A stretch of 64,000 nucleotides of DNA from Streptomyces sp. NBC_00536 (GCF_036346295.1 NZ_CP107821.1:62001-126000); one strand, 5' to 3'; counted from the first letter of the stretch, positions 8,416 through 16,915 are shown. The notes: generated from the sequence alone by a model not told the origin. Translations and numbers: made by a program.

Positions 8416-9471
8416 TCAGTTCGGGTGTGCGGCCAGGCGGCCCGCGATGGTGTGGCGGATCTGGTCGACCAGGGCGGCCCGCCGCCGGAGCACGTCGCGG
8501 TGTCGTTCATTGGACAGGTCCGCGGGGTAGTGCCGGGCGAGATTGTTGGAAATGACGTGCAGGTAGCCGAAACCGATCCCTGCGTGGCGCGCAGCGGCCC
8601 CCATGGGGCCGATCTCCGGGTCCACGAAGGCGTAGTCGGCGTGCTTGGCCAGCCAGTCGCGGTTCTCCAGCAGGATCGACGGTGAGGTCACGTGGACGCC
8701 GGTGTGCACGCCCGGCTGGCCGGAGGCGAACCCGCCGAAGAAGTCGTTCCAGGTGACCAGCCTGTCGCCGACGAGGCTCTCGTTTCCGGTGGCCAGCAGG
8801 GTGTTCGGTTCGATCTCGGGGGCCAGGGCGCCGACCTTGCCGACGTAGACGACGTCCATGGCGCCGAGATCGGCCAGGCGGCCGACGACCCGGCCGGCGA
8901 CGTCGCCCCAGATGCTGTGGCGGAAGCCGAGGTAGACCACCCGGCGGCCGTGAAGCGTCGTTCGCTGCCAGGAGTAGCCCGAGCCGTGCGTCCACACCCC
9001 GTCGGCCGGGGCCAGATGTTCCAGAGCCCAACCGACGACGACCAGGTCCCCGTCGAGGTCGAGTCGGAGCCGGTCGACGGCCGCGCTGCACAGAACCGGG
9101 TCGGGCGGCATGTAGGTGACGGTCTGGGCGGGACGCCCGGTCATCGCCAGGTAGGTGGCGATGATCAGGCCGTAGTGCTGAACGTAGTCGGCGCCGGGGT
9201 ACACGTTGACCACCAGGTCGCGGCCGACGGCTTGCGCGGTGGGTCGCTCCCAGTTGAACAGCTTGCCCGTCTTCTCGTGGCGGGAGACCACGGCCTGGCG
9301 GTCGTAGTCGCCGACGACATGGATGCGGTCCCAGTCGTGTTCCTGGATCAGGTGATGGACCTTGATCTCCAGGTAGCGCAGCAGGCTGTCGGGGCCCATG
9401 GTGTGGCGCGCGGTCTCGATGGGTGCCGCGGGGAGGGCGGCGCTGAGCGGGGGACCGGAGATCAGCGTCAT
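8416..9471 (-). CDS. nucleoside-phosphorylase-like protein
   Basis: 351 residues; its ATG overlaps the dpdA stop as ATGA. The second half carries VVYVGKVGAL (about 207), GVHVTSPSILLEN (about 258) and FVDPEIGPMGAAA (about 282), which resemble the Gly-rich strands and the substrate Glu region of PNP/UDP phosphorylases. The first half (to about residue 180) is unfamiliar and may be a separate domain. If active it would make or break an N-glycosidic bond, which fits a neighbour that exchanges bases in DNA. Family call is moderate. Confidence 0.5.
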   Translation of the reverse strand: MTLISGPPLSAALPAAPIETARHTMGPDSLLRYLEIKVHHLIQEHDWDRIHVVGDYDRQAVVSRHEKTGKLFNWERPTAQAVGRDLVVNVYPGADYVQHYGLIIATYLAMTGRPAQTVTYMPPDPVLCSAAVDRLRLDLDGDLVVVGWALEHLAPADGVWTHGSGYSWQRTTLHGRRVVYLGFRHSIWGDVAGRVVGRLADLGAMDVVYVGKVGALAPEIEPNTLLATGNESLVGDRLVTWNDFFGGFASGQPGVHTGVHVTSPSILLENRDWLAKHADYAFVDPEIGPMGAAARHAGIGFGYLHVISNNLARHYPADLSNERHRDVLRRRAALVDQIRHTIAGRLAAHPN

Positions 9472-10283
9472 GATCGGGCCTGCGCGATCTGCACGTCGCT
9501 GCCGGCCGCGTGCCGGACGACTGCGATGTTGCGTCGGATCAGGTCGAACCGGTCCTCGGGGATCGGGTCGAGGTGCTCGATGCGGGGTGTGCTGGGCTTC
9601 TCGTACGGGCCGTCGGGCAGCAGGGCGATGCCCATCGCGCCGAGGATGACCGGGGCGGCGCCGTCCACGGAGGCGATCCACTCGTGCTCGCGCTGTCCGA
9701 CCAGCTCCAAGTGGCCGGTGCGCCCCAGCCCGAGCAGCCGGTAGACGATCCGGTCCTCGACCAGCCCGCGCTCCTCCAGGTAGCGGGTGGCCGCCCACCG
9801 GGTTCGGCACAGCTGGTCTTCCGGCGCGGGCCGTCGGGAGGCCGGCAGGGCGATGGCGCCGATCTCGCTGTTGGAGACGAGGGCGTCGTACGTGCGCTTC
9901 CACTCCTCATCGTCCGCCGCATGCAAGACGGCGCACAGCCGGAAGTCGGCCCCTGCAAGGTCGCGGATCTCGCGGGCGGCACGCTCGCTCGCCTTGAGCG
10001 TTGCGGGGCCGTCCCGCATGACGTCCGGAAGGATGATCTCCCGCGCCTTGACCGCGTGCCCCGCCTTGACGAGGTCGGCCGCGGGCAGGGCGTGCCCGAG
10101 GTCGAAGACGCCGTTGTCGACGATGATCTCCGCGCCCCGTTCCGTCTCGCGGCGGAAGAAGTCCCGGTATGTCTCGTTCGACAGGACGTGCTGCGCGGCG
10201 ACGTGGTGGACGCGGGCCGGGTCCTGCCCGACGAACGCCTCCAGGTAGGCGGGCGGCGCGATGGCGGAGAACTCGATGGCCAT
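9468..10283 (-). CDS. dpdA: guanine transglycosylase-like protein (phage DpdA type)
   Basis: 271 residues, start ATG sharing one base with the folE stop (TGATG). Features of phage queuine tRNA-ribosyltransferase homologues are visible: IIVDNGVFDLG with Asp56 as a candidate active-site Asp, REIILPDVMRDG at 81-92, and a later AVLHA strand. It is shorter than tRNA TGT and has no obvious four-ligand zinc site. Established work shows DpdA proteins put 7-deazaguanine bases into DNA after replication, blocking restriction enzymes. Coupling to folE, queE and queD supports the same role here. Which DpdA subfamily it belongs to cannot be told by eye. Confidence 0.72.
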   Translation of the reverse strand: MAIEFSAIAPPAYLEAFVGQDPARVHHVAAQHVLSNETYRDFFRRETERGAEIIVDNGVFDLGHALPAADLVKAGHAVKAREIILPDVMRDGPATLKASERAAREIRDLAGADFRLCAVLHAADDEEWKRTYDALVSNSEIGAIALPASRRPAPEDQLCRTRWAATRYLEERGLVEDRIVYRLLGLGRTGHLELVGQREHEWIASVDGAAPVILGAMGIALLPDGPYEKPSTPRIEHLDPIPEDRFDLIRRNIAVVRHAAGSDVQIAQARS

Positions 10284-10930
10284 CACTTCACCCCCCACTG
10301 CGCGGACGCGGAGGCCATGAACTGGGCGGCAAGCACCGGGTCGGTCAGGAAACGGCCGCCGGACTCCACGGTGGTGGTCCGCGCCGTCTCCATCCGTACC
10401 CCGCGCATACTCATGCACAGGTGGGCACCGCGGACCGCGACCGCCACGTCCTTGCTGCCGATCACGCTGGCCAGTTCCTCGGCGAGCTGCTGCGTGAAAC
10501 GCTCCTGGACCTGGAGCCGTGCGGCGACTCCTTGCGCGATCCGCCCGAACTTGCTCAGGCCGACCACTTCGCCGTCCGGCAGGTAGCCGGCCGCCACCTG
10601 GAGGTTCATAGGCAGCAGGTGGTGCTCGCACAGGGTCCACACGCTCATGTCGCCGACCACGACCAGCTGGCCGGACAGAGCGGGCTCGGGGAAGCAGGTG
10701 GCCGTGGCCTCGGAGTCCGGGAAGAGGAACGACTTCCACCAGGACGCCACGCGCAGCGGCGTGTCGGCCAGGCCCTCGCGGTCCGGGTTCTCGCCGAGAG
10801 CGATGAGCAGTTCGCGGGTCAGCGCGGTGACGCGCTCGACGTCAACGCTTCCCGGTTGGCCTGCCGGTCCGGGCTGCGCCGGGATGGGCGGGGTCTGGCT
10901 GTCGACCGTCGTGACCGTGGCGTTCGTCAT
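10283..10930 (-). CDS. folE: GTP cyclohydrolase I (FolE)
   Basis: 215 residues. The zinc ligands of type IA enzymes are present (C101 and H104 in TLCEHHLLP, C172 in GAHLCMSMRG), with the conserved VERVTALTRELLIALGENP and DTPLRVA blocks near the N-terminus. It converts GTP to dihydroneopterin triphosphate, the first step of both folate and 7-deazaguanine synthesis. The first 30 residues are a Pro/Ala-rich extension. It lies 51 bases after queE and overlaps dpdA by one base, so its product is most likely for base modification rather than folate. Confidence 0.95.
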   Translation of the reverse strand: MTNATVTTVDSQTPPIPAQPGPAGQPGSVDVERVTALTRELLIALGENPDREGLADTPLRVASWWKSFLFPDSEATATCFPEPALSGQLVVVGDMSVWTLCEHHLLPMNLQVAAGYLPDGEVVGLSKFGRIAQGVAARLQVQERFTQQLAEELASVIGSKDVAVAVRGAHLCMSMRGVRMETARTTTVESGGRFLTDPVLAAQFMASASAQWGVK

Positions 10931-10981
10931 GGGCTTGGGTCTCGCTTCCAGGAGTAGGAGACGGGGGAACCGGGCAGGCGG

Positions 10982-11725
10982 TCAGCGTCCGCGGGGATCG
11001 GGGAACGCAAGGACGTGAAGCCGAGTGGTGAGGTGCCAGCGGTGGGCCGCGACGGCGTCCGCGAGGACGCGCGTGGTCGCGATGACCGCCTCGGGTGTGG
11101 CGCCCTCTGGCATGACCCACACCGGTACGAGGTCGTACGCGCTGACGAGCTCGGCGATCCGGTCGAGGTCCGACACCGAGCTGGCGACGAACTTGAACAC
11201 GGCTCGCCCGGAGGCGGCGAAAGCCTGGAGGGCGGCCGGCCTGATGCTCTTTTCTTCGGCTACGCCGAAGCTGTCGAGCTTGGGGGAGACGTTGAACTGG
11301 ACTCCGTAGACGACCAGTTCCGGGAGCGGTGCGAGAGTACCGTTCGTCTCGAACTCCACCCGTTTGCCGGCCGCGAGCAGGCCCTGGACGAGGGGAATCA
11401 GCTTCCGCTGCTGGATCAGCGGCTCGCCGCCGGTGATCACGACGAGTTCGACCGGCGAGGAGGTGGCCCAGGCGAGCAGGTCCGCCACCGTGTGGCTCGT
11501 GGACTCCTTGCGGGGGTCGAACTGACTCCAGTCCCAGGTTTCCTTCGTGTCGCAGCGAGTGCACGTCAGGTTGCATCGGGACAGCCGGATGAACAGGGCC
11601 GGGTGCCCGCAGCTGGGCCCCTCGCCCTGAAACGTGGGCTGCTCGATGCCGAAGCGCTCGGCAACAATGAGCCGCACGTCTTCTTCGGCTGCGACGAGCG
11701 GCAGCGGTGCCGCTTCGGGAGGCAT
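10982..11725 (-). CDS. queE: 7-carboxy-7-deazaguanine synthase (QueE), radical SAM
   Basis: 247 residues. The cluster motif is C51-x3-C55-x2-C58 (RLSRCNLTCTRCDT), followed by ITGGEPL and FETNGT blocks typical of QueE. It rearranges 6-carboxytetrahydropterin to 7-carboxy-7-deazaguanine (CDG). The ATG shares one base with the queD stop, and TFQGEGPSCG near residue 31 is the usual QueE N-terminal signature, which fixes the start. A longer frame to 12154 only overlaps queD. Confidence 0.95.
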   Translation of the reverse strand: MPPEAAPLPLVAAEEDVRLIVAERFGIEQPTFQGEGPSCGHPALFIRLSRCNLTCTRCDTKETWDWSQFDPRKESTSHTVADLLAWATSSPVELVVITGGEPLIQQRKLIPLVQGLLAAGKRVEFETNGTLAPLPELVVYGVQFNVSPKLDSFGVAEEKSIRPAALQAFAASGRAVFKFVASSVSDLDRIAELVSAYDLVPVWVMPEGATPEAVIATTRVLADAVAAHRWHLTTRLHVLAFPDPRGR

Positions 11726-12132
11726 CAGGCTTCCACCAGGTCGAAGCGGGCCCAGCTGCGCGCGGTCTCGCGGACGCGGACGGCCACGAGCTTGCCGGGG
11801 ATGCCCGGCTGAACGTTCTGGACGAACCAGCCGGCCAGGAACCGGGCCAGGAGTTCGGAGGTCGGCTCGAAGGGGAGGACCTCGTGGAGGTTCTGGTGCT
11901 CCAGCTCGGTGTCCAAGAACCTCTTGAAGGGGGCGAGGTCTGCGAAGTCGGTCACGAAGCCCGGCCCGTTCAGGGAGGACCCGGTGAGGATGACCTCCAC
12001 CTGGTAGCTGTGCCCGTGCTGCCGGTTGCACTTGTGGTCGGGCGGGAGACTGGGCAGCCGGTGGCCGGCCTCGAAGTCGAAGGTCTTGCCGATGGTGAAC
12101 GTGCCGGCCGGAATAGGTACGGGGCTGATCAT
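11725..12132 (-). CDS. queD: 6-carboxytetrahydropterin synthase (QueD)
   Basis: 135 residues, the normal length. The zinc histidines H24, H39 and H41 and catalytic C35 are visible (FEAGHRL, then HKCNRQHGHSY), and PFEPTSELLARFL matches the PTxEN region. It makes 6-carboxytetrahydropterin from the FolE product. It is the first gene of the operon. The ATG at 12132 is chosen because the family begins there and a palindromic operator lies about 40 bases upstream. Confidence 0.95.
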   Translation of the reverse strand: MISPVPIPAGTFTIGKTFDFEAGHRLPSLPPDHKCNRQHGHSYQVEVILTGSSLNGPGFVTDFADLAPFKRFLDTELEHQNLHEVLPFEPTSELLARFLAGWFVQNVQPGIPGKLVAVRVRETARSWARFDLVEA

Positions 12133-12171
12133 TGGACCCCCTGGGAATCGACAATTAGAGCGATCGGAGAA

Positions 12172-12189
12172 CACTGCCCATGGGCAGTG
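12172..12189. promoter_or_regulatory. 18-bp perfect palindrome upstream of queD operon
   Basis: CACTGCCCATGGGCAGTG reads the same on both strands. It lies 40 bases before the queD ATG. On the minus strand a TCTAAT -10-like hexamer sits between it and the gene, which would put the palindrome over the -35 region, as expected for a repressor site controlling the operon. No regulator is assigned. Confidence 0.5.
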
Positions 12190-12210
12190 GAGGGAAGCGT
12201 TCGAATCTGG

Positions 12211-12254
12211 CCCGCTCTCGGCCGGGCTGTCGTGGAGCACCGGCCAAGAGCGGG
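12211..12254 (-). terminator. hairpin terminator before the queD operon
   Basis: CCCGCTCTCGGCCGG (12211-12225) pairs with CCGGCCAAGAGCGGG (12240-12254) with one mismatch around a 14-base loop. It lies just beyond the stop of the gene ending at 12279 and separates that leftward operon from queD. No U-tract, as is usual in Streptomyces. Confidence 0.6.
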
Positions 12255-12278
12255 GGCTCGGGACCACCGAGATCGTGG

Positions 12279-12938
12279 TCAGGCGGGTACCGTCTCGGCA
12301 GCGAGCTTGGAGAGATCGACCGTGGTGCAACCGTGGAGGGAGATCACGGTGCGCGCCGCGAGCGTCCAGCGCAGGCGGGCCTCCTCGGTGTACGAGACGA
12401 AGGTGAGCTCGTCGCCCTCGATGGGGCGGATGGTCTTCGCGTCGTACTCAATCCCCGCAACACCCCACAGCGGGCAGTGCTCCACGAGCGCCGCGGTGTG
12501 GCCACGCTGGAGGTGGCGGCAGTGCTGGACGGACTCCAGGGCGCACGAGACGTGGATCGGAGGGCTGAGAGTGGTCTCGTTCTCCTGGATCGGTTCACCG
12601 TCCTTCGCCGCGAGAAGGAACAGGTGCCGCTCGTCGGACCCTCGGCAGCCGATGGTCGACTCGCCGCACACCTGGCACAGCATGTGGGCGATGGCCTGCC
12701 GCTGCCGGAGGGCGTGTACCCCCGCGAGCTCGGGCCGGCCCCATCCGGGGGTGGCGGACGTCCGGACCCACAGCACCCCGTCCCTGCGGTCGATGGGGTG
12801 CTCGTCCTCGTACCCGATACCCTGGCCGCCGACCCCCTCCCGGCGAACGATCCGGCCGGGTCGGGACTTCTCCTCCGACCAGGGAGCCACGAACGGGACA
12901 CGGAAGCCCTTCCAGTACAGCTGCCTGCGCGGGCTCAC
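12279..12938 (-). CDS. hypothetical protein with cysteine pairs, Streptomyces type
   Basis: 219 residues, GTG start overlapping the previous stop as GTGA. It contains a CQVCG pair in the middle and CALESVQHC plus EHCPLWG further on, so metal binding is possible. The text resembles hypothetical proteins common in Streptomyces regulatory clusters. It is the last of four coupled leftward genes starting at 14073. No reaction can be assigned. Confidence 0.7.
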   Translation of the reverse strand: MSPRRQLYWKGFRVPFVAPWSEEKSRPGRIVRREGVGGQGIGYEDEHPIDRRDGVLWVRTSATPGWGRPELAGVHALRQRQAIAHMLCQVCGESTIGCRGSDERHLFLLAAKDGEPIQENETTLSPPIHVSCALESVQHCRHLQRGHTAALVEHCPLWGVAGIEYDAKTIRPIEGDELTFVSYTEEARLRWTLAARTVISLHGCTTVDLSKLAAETVPA

Positions 12939-13132
12939 GCTGCAACCTTCCTGGCGACCGGCCTGTGAGGCGCCACGATCTGGCCGTCCGGCAGGAGTTC
13001 ACCGGTGTCCTCGAAGGACAGGACGCCGTTGCACAGCAGACTCCAGCCCTGCTCCGGGCGGTGCGCCACTAGGCGCGCGGCCTCCCGGTCGGATGCCTCT
13101 GCCGCGGGGCAGGGCGGTACGTGCTGGCACAT
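12935..13132 (-). CDS. DUF5999 family protein
   Basis: 65 residues. The sequence MCQHVPPCP followed by AHRPEQGWSLLCNGVL and ELLPDGQIVAPHRP matches the small Streptomyces family DUF5999 as I remember it. It has three cysteines and one conserved histidine cluster. Function unknown. It couples to the next gene through GTGA. Confidence 0.85.
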   Translation of the reverse strand: MCQHVPPCPAAEASDREAARLVAHRPEQGWSLLCNGVLSFEDTGELLPDGQIVAPHRPVARKVAA

Positions 13133-13174
13133 GCTGGGCGTCCTCTCGAAGGGTGTTGTTGCGGTCCAGGAGGT

Positions 13175-13615
13175 TCAGAAGGCGGGTGAGGGCCGGCGGC
13201 CGGGGTCTCTCTTGGCGGCGATGACCATGGCGATGGCGCTGTGCCGGTAGCCGTAGAACTGGCCCAGCGTGGGATCGTCGGCCAGCGGCGCTTGGCCGCC
13301 CCACTCGACTACCTGGCAGGTGCTCGGGGTCAGGGCGTGGCGGATGCGCAGGTCCGGGAACCCCGGAACTTCCGCCAGAAGGTCACGCACGGCCAGCGCT
13401 ACGCCGCGGTGATGCACGGCGTAGAACCCGCCACGCCGCGTCCTGCTGACGGGGACGGCGAGCATCGGAATGCGGAACAGGCAGATGGCGACGCCTTGAT
13501 CGACAAGCTCGGGCTCGGCGAGCCGAAGCCGGTGCCATTCGTAGTCGACGGCTTCGACCGGCGGGAGGAGAGTGACGGACAGCGGCTGTCCAACGGTGTT
13601 CTCGGTCGTCGTCAT
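13175..13615 (-). CDS. conserved hypothetical, Streptomyces regulatory-cluster type
   Basis: 146 residues, ATG overlapping the upstream stop as ATGA. It has a mixed alpha/beta look with SRTRRGGFYAVHHRGVALAVRDLL in the centre and one cysteine (STCQVVEW). No catalytic motif. It is the second gene in the cluster that faces away from the XRE regulator at 14245. I do not recognise the family. Confidence 0.7.
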   Translation of the reverse strand: MTTTENTVGQPLSVTLLPPVEAVDYEWHRLRLAEPELVDQGVAICLFRIPMLAVPVSRTRRGGFYAVHHRGVALAVRDLLAEVPGFPDLRIRHALTPSTCQVVEWGGQAPLADDPTLGQFYGYRHSAIAMVIAAKRDPGRRPSPAF

Positions 13616-14073
13616 GCGGCACCCGCCTGAGGCGAGCCATCGAGAAGGAGATCGAGCACGTCCTCGGTGACCAGGGCGAGACGACGTAAGTGCGCGATGG
13701 GCGTCACGTTTGCAGGGGCGTCTTCCGCGCGGAGCTCCCGTGCTCGCTCGACCAGCGTCTCGGTCTTGCTGCCGGGCCGGTAGCGAATCCGGTCCACCAC
13801 CACCGCCACCAGCTGCATGAGGACGCCACGGAACCGTTCGGTCAACTCCTCGATCTCGACGTCACCCGGGCGGGCGTCGGCCCCCAGCACCTGGTCGAGC
13901 AGGTCGTACAGGGGCTCCACCGGCTGCCCCGCACGCAGGATCTCCGCCATGCGTGCCAGCTCGTCATCGGTCTGGCGAGGCACCCAGTCAATGCCCTTGA
14001 CCTTCGGACTCGTGCGGTCAGGTGTGCGCCGCGGGAACTGCTGGACCGGGCTGGCTACCGTTTCGGGTTCCAT
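13612..14073 (-). CDS. hypothetical helical protein (possibly DUF6415)
   Basis: 153 residues, mostly alpha-helical by composition, with a PVEPLYDLLDQVLG helix and a MQLVAVVVDRIRYRPGSKT block. It recalls the actinobacterial DUF6415 family, but this is from memory and weak. First gene of the leftward cluster, divergent from the XRE/TPR regulator, so the 170-base intergenic region should hold both promoters. Confidence 0.65.
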   Translation of the reverse strand: MEPETVASPVQQFPRRTPDRTSPKVKGIDWVPRQTDDELARMAEILRAGQPVEPLYDLLDQVLGADARPGDVEIEELTERFRGVLMQLVAVVVDRIRYRPGSKTETLVERARELRAEDAPANVTPIAHLRRLALVTEDVLDLLLDGSPQAGAA

Positions 14074-14192
14074 GGGTCGGTCCTTCGCGAGAGGGGACGT
14101 TGCGGAGGTCGACCTCCGGTCCCGGACCTCCAGTCGACGTGATCAGTGAACTCCCGTGTGCGGAGGGTGACCAGGTGTGGTCAAGGTTCAAT

Positions 14193-14210
14193 GCGTACAA
14201 CGCGTACAAC
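14193..14210. promoter_or_regulatory. tandem GCGTACAAC repeat in a divergent promoter region
   Basis: GCGTACAAC occurs twice head to tail between the genes starting at 14073 (left) and 14245 (right). Each half contains the GTAC palindrome. It lies about 35 bases before the XRE regulator start, a suitable place for an autoregulatory site. Confidence 0.4.
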
Positions 14211-14244
14211 CGACAACCCGCGCACCAAGCAGTAGCGTTGGGCC

Positions 14245-15621
14245 ATGGACCGGGCGCGAAACGAGAAGTTGGCGCGAGTCATCGCACGCGCCGAGCTGAG
14301 CTATGAAGCAGTCGCCAAAGGGGTACAGGCCGTGGCAAATGCCTCTGGCAACAGCACCCTCCGTACCAGCAAGGGGACCGTCGGGTTCTGGGTCGGCGGC
14401 AAGCAGCCCAATCCGACGACGGCTCGGTACCTGTGCGAGTTCCTGTCGAGGAAGGTCGGCCAACCGCTAACCCTGCACGATCTCGGGTTCGATTCAGCTG
14501 ATGCCCATTCCGGTGAAGCCAACTTGGGGCTTACCGTCGAAGACGACCCAGTGGAGACGCTGGGGCGGATTGGGAGAGCTGACATCGAGCGACGAGATTT
14601 CTTGACGCGAGCCGCGTACTCCGTGGCCGCCGCCGCCTTGCCCCTCGGCGTAGCCAGCGAGGCGCAGGCGCGCACCGCCCGCGCGATTGCTGGGGGCGTG
14701 GCGGGAGCAGCTGAAGTTGCGGCCGTCCGTGACATGGTGGCCATGTTCACGGCCATCGATGAGCGCCATGGTGGACAGCACGGCCGCAGCACCGTTGTTC
14801 AGTACCTCACCGACGACGTGCGACGCCTGTGCCAATCGCGGTTCGAGAGCGACGAACTACGCAAGGAGATGTTCTCCGCCGCCGGATCGCTCGCCTACCT
14901 CGCCGGATGGAAGGCGTACGACGCCAGCGAGCATGGGCTCGCCCAGCGCTACTACCTTCAGGCGCTCAGCCTCGCACGCCGTGCAGAGAACCAGGCAGAC
15001 CAGGCATATGTCCTGCGGATCCTCGCCCACCACGGGATGGACAACGGGCGGCCAGAACACGTCCTCGGACTCGCCGACACTGCTCTGGAACTGAGCCGCG
15101 GGGTAGACCCGGCCACCGAGTCCCTGTTCGTCATCTGCCGGGCGCGTGCCCTTGCTGAGTCCGGCCGGCACGTCGAGGCGCGAAGAGAGGCCGAACGGGC
15201 CCGTGAACTCGCGCTGCGGGGAGAGACCGGCGAGATGGTGGGCTGGGCGACCATGTGGGGAATGCCCCTCGCAACCGTAGATTCCCACACGGCCAAGATC
15301 TGTACCCGGCTGGGCGACCACGCCGCCGCCGAAGCCCACCACGCCGGTGCGCGTAAGCGCTACGCCTCCACCGAACACCAGCGCATCGCTGCCCTGTCAG
15401 CCGCTGCCGAGGGTGGTGCCCAGCTCAAGCAGGGACAGATCGAAGCGGCGTGCGCGACCTGGGACAGGGCACTCGACACCATGACCGGCATCCGATCATC
15501 CCGAACCGTCAAGTCCGTACGCTCCATGCGCACCGACCTCGCACCGTTCCGGGCGCGTGGCGCCCGCTCGGCACTTGAGCTGGACGAGCGGGCTCGCACG
15601 TGGCTACGCCAGGCGGTCTAA
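14245..15621 (+). CDS. XRE-family regulator with TPR repeats (NsdA-like)
   Basis: 458 residues. The first 65 residues read as a helix-turn-helix of the XRE type (LSYEAVAKGVQ, then KGTVGFWVGGKQP). A serine/alanine-rich linker follows (DFLTRAAYSVAAAALPLG), then helical repeats from about 190 onward (QRYYLQALSLARRAENQADQAY, HVEARREAERARELA), typical of TPR sensor domains. Such proteins usually bind DNA and respond to a peptide or partner protein. It is divergent from the 14073 cluster and convergent with the integrase. Confidence 0.85.
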   Translation: MDRARNEKLARVIARAELSYEAVAKGVQAVANASGNSTLRTSKGTVGFWVGGKQPNPTTARYLCEFLSRKVGQPLTLHDLGFDSADAHSGEANLGLTVEDDPVETLGRIGRADIERRDFLTRAAYSVAAAALPLGVASEAQARTARAIAGGVAGAAEVAAVRDMVAMFTAIDERHGGQHGRSTVVQYLTDDVRRLCQSRFESDELRKEMFSAAGSLAYLAGWKAYDASEHGLAQRYYLQALSLARRAENQADQAYVLRILAHHGMDNGRPEHVLGLADTALELSRGVDPATESLFVICRARALAESGRHVEARREAERARELALRGETGEMVGWATMWGMPLATVDSHTAKICTRLGDHAAAEAHHAGARKRYASTEHQRIAALSAAAEGGAQLKQGQIEAACATWDRALDTMTGIRSSRTVKSVRSMRTDLAPFRARGARSALELDERARTWLRQAV

Positions 15622-15664
15622 CCGTTCGGCAGCCGAGTGGTGCAAGGGCAGCCGCGGTTGATGG

Positions 15665-16915
15665 TTACTGTCCAGTGCTGTTACCGGCCTGCGGTTCCGT
15701 GGGAACGGCGGCATGCCGGGCCTCAGCGACGGCTGCGTGGGCCGGGCCGCCGTACAGCGGCACGTTGGCGAGCGGGTCCCGGGCACCGCGGCCGTGCCGG
15801 CGGTCGTACCGCGTATCGGCGGTGTGCGACTCCTCATGCCACCGGCCTGCGATGTTGCGGTCGAGCAGGGGGACACCAGCCTCGATCATGTCGGTGTTGG
15901 CGCCAGCCCGCCATCCGTGGGACGTGACCTTCTTCCCGTCGATGTACGGGACGCCGGCGCGCTCGGCGAGCTCCTGGAGCCGGGCGTCCAGGGACCCGGG
16001 CCGCATGCGGACTCCCCGTTCGCGGTCGGCCGGGTACTTCCGCAGCGCGCCCTTGACGGTGAGGGCGCGGAAAACCGGCAGGTGCGCTGCATCGGCATCC
16101 AGTTCCCGAAGGACACCCAACCAGGCACGGGCCCGCCGCACCAACTGGAGGTCTTCCCGATCTTCGAGAAACCGGCCGGAGCCCTTGCCGGACTGGTCAG
16201 TCTTCGACGTGGCGGTGACGACGTGCAGGCCGGTGTCGTAGACCTTGATGCGCCCACGGAGCAGGTCGGTGAGTTCGGACTCCCGGTGGAGGTTGCAGTA
16301 GGCGAGCGCGGCCAGGAAGGCGTCCCGCTTGCCGATGTTCGTGGACTCGTCGATCGCGGCGATGATGCGCAGGTTGTACTCGATCGTGACGGCCGGGGCC
16401 CGCCTGACCTCGCCGCCGGCCTTGGCCCACTCCTTCCTCCAGACGCGCAGGCGACCCTTGAACCGGCTCGGATCGGGACGGAGGTCGACGGGTTGCCAGT
16501 TCCAGATCCGGGACATGAACTGCCCGACGCTGTCGGGCTTGTACTCGCCCGCCTTGCCCCTGCGGATCAGGTGCAGGCCGTAGGAGGTGTACGTCGCGGT
16601 CGTGCAGGGATGCGCGAGCCGGGGCGGCTCCTGGGCTGCGCACCACGCCTCGAAGGCCTTGGTGGTGGAGTCGCGATTGGTGATGGTGTTCTGGGCGAGG
16701 TCGGGCTCCTCCAGGTCGGCGATGTCCTCCTCGGACAGTCGGAAGTCCTCGTCCCTCCAGGCCGGCTGTTCGTCGGCCAGCGGAGGGAGCTGCCCGGGGC
16801 CGAGCATCGTGTGCTGCGTGACCACGTACCGCGGGCTCGGCCGGTCGGCCAGCGGTCGGACGACGATGTCGCCTTCGACCAGCTCGGCATTGATGACCTC
16901 CACGTCCGTGCTCAT
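15665..16915 (-). CDS. tyrosine recombinase / integrase
   Basis: 416 residues. The catalytic set is visible: R211 in LHRESELTDL, H333-x2-R336 in SHGWRAG, H360 in AGRWHEES and the nucleophile Y370 in DTRYDRRH. It should integrate and excise the element, or resolve replicon dimers. The ATG overlaps the DUF6221 stop as ATGA; the gene is last in a five-gene operon starting at 18455. An attP site would be expected beside it, but no convincing core is seen in 15622-15664. Confidence 0.9.
   Translation of the reverse strand: MSTDVEVINAELVEGDIVVRPLADRPSPRYVVTQHTMLGPGQLPPLADEQPAWRDEDFRLSEEDIADLEEPDLAQNTITNRDSTTKAFEAWCAAQEPPRLAHPCTTATYTSYGLHLIRRGKAGEYKPDSVGQFMSRIWNWQPVDLRPDPSRFKGRLRVWRKEWAKAGGEVRRAPAVTIEYNLRIIAAIDESTNIGKRDAFLAALAYCNLHRESELTDLLRGRIKVYDTGLHVVTATSKTDQSGKGSGRFLEDREDLQLVRRARAWLGVLRELDADAAHLPVFRALTVKGALRKYPADRERGVRMRPGSLDARLQELAERAGVPYIDGKKVTSHGWRAGANTDMIEAGVPLLDRNIAGRWHEESHTADTRYDRRHGRGARDPLANVPLYGGPAHAAVAEARHAAVPTEPQAGNSTGQ

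Noticed and set aside
12133..13132. Search for QueC among hypotheticals near queD
   Set aside because: The cysteine-containing 219-residue protein has no SGGxDS ATP-binding motif, and DUF5999 is too small.
15604..15680. tRNA-like stretch (GCCGAGTGGTGCAAGGGCAGC) next to the integrase
   Set aside because: Resembles a tRNA D-arm, but no acceptor stem, anticodon stem or T-arm can be completed; at most a fragment of an attachment site.
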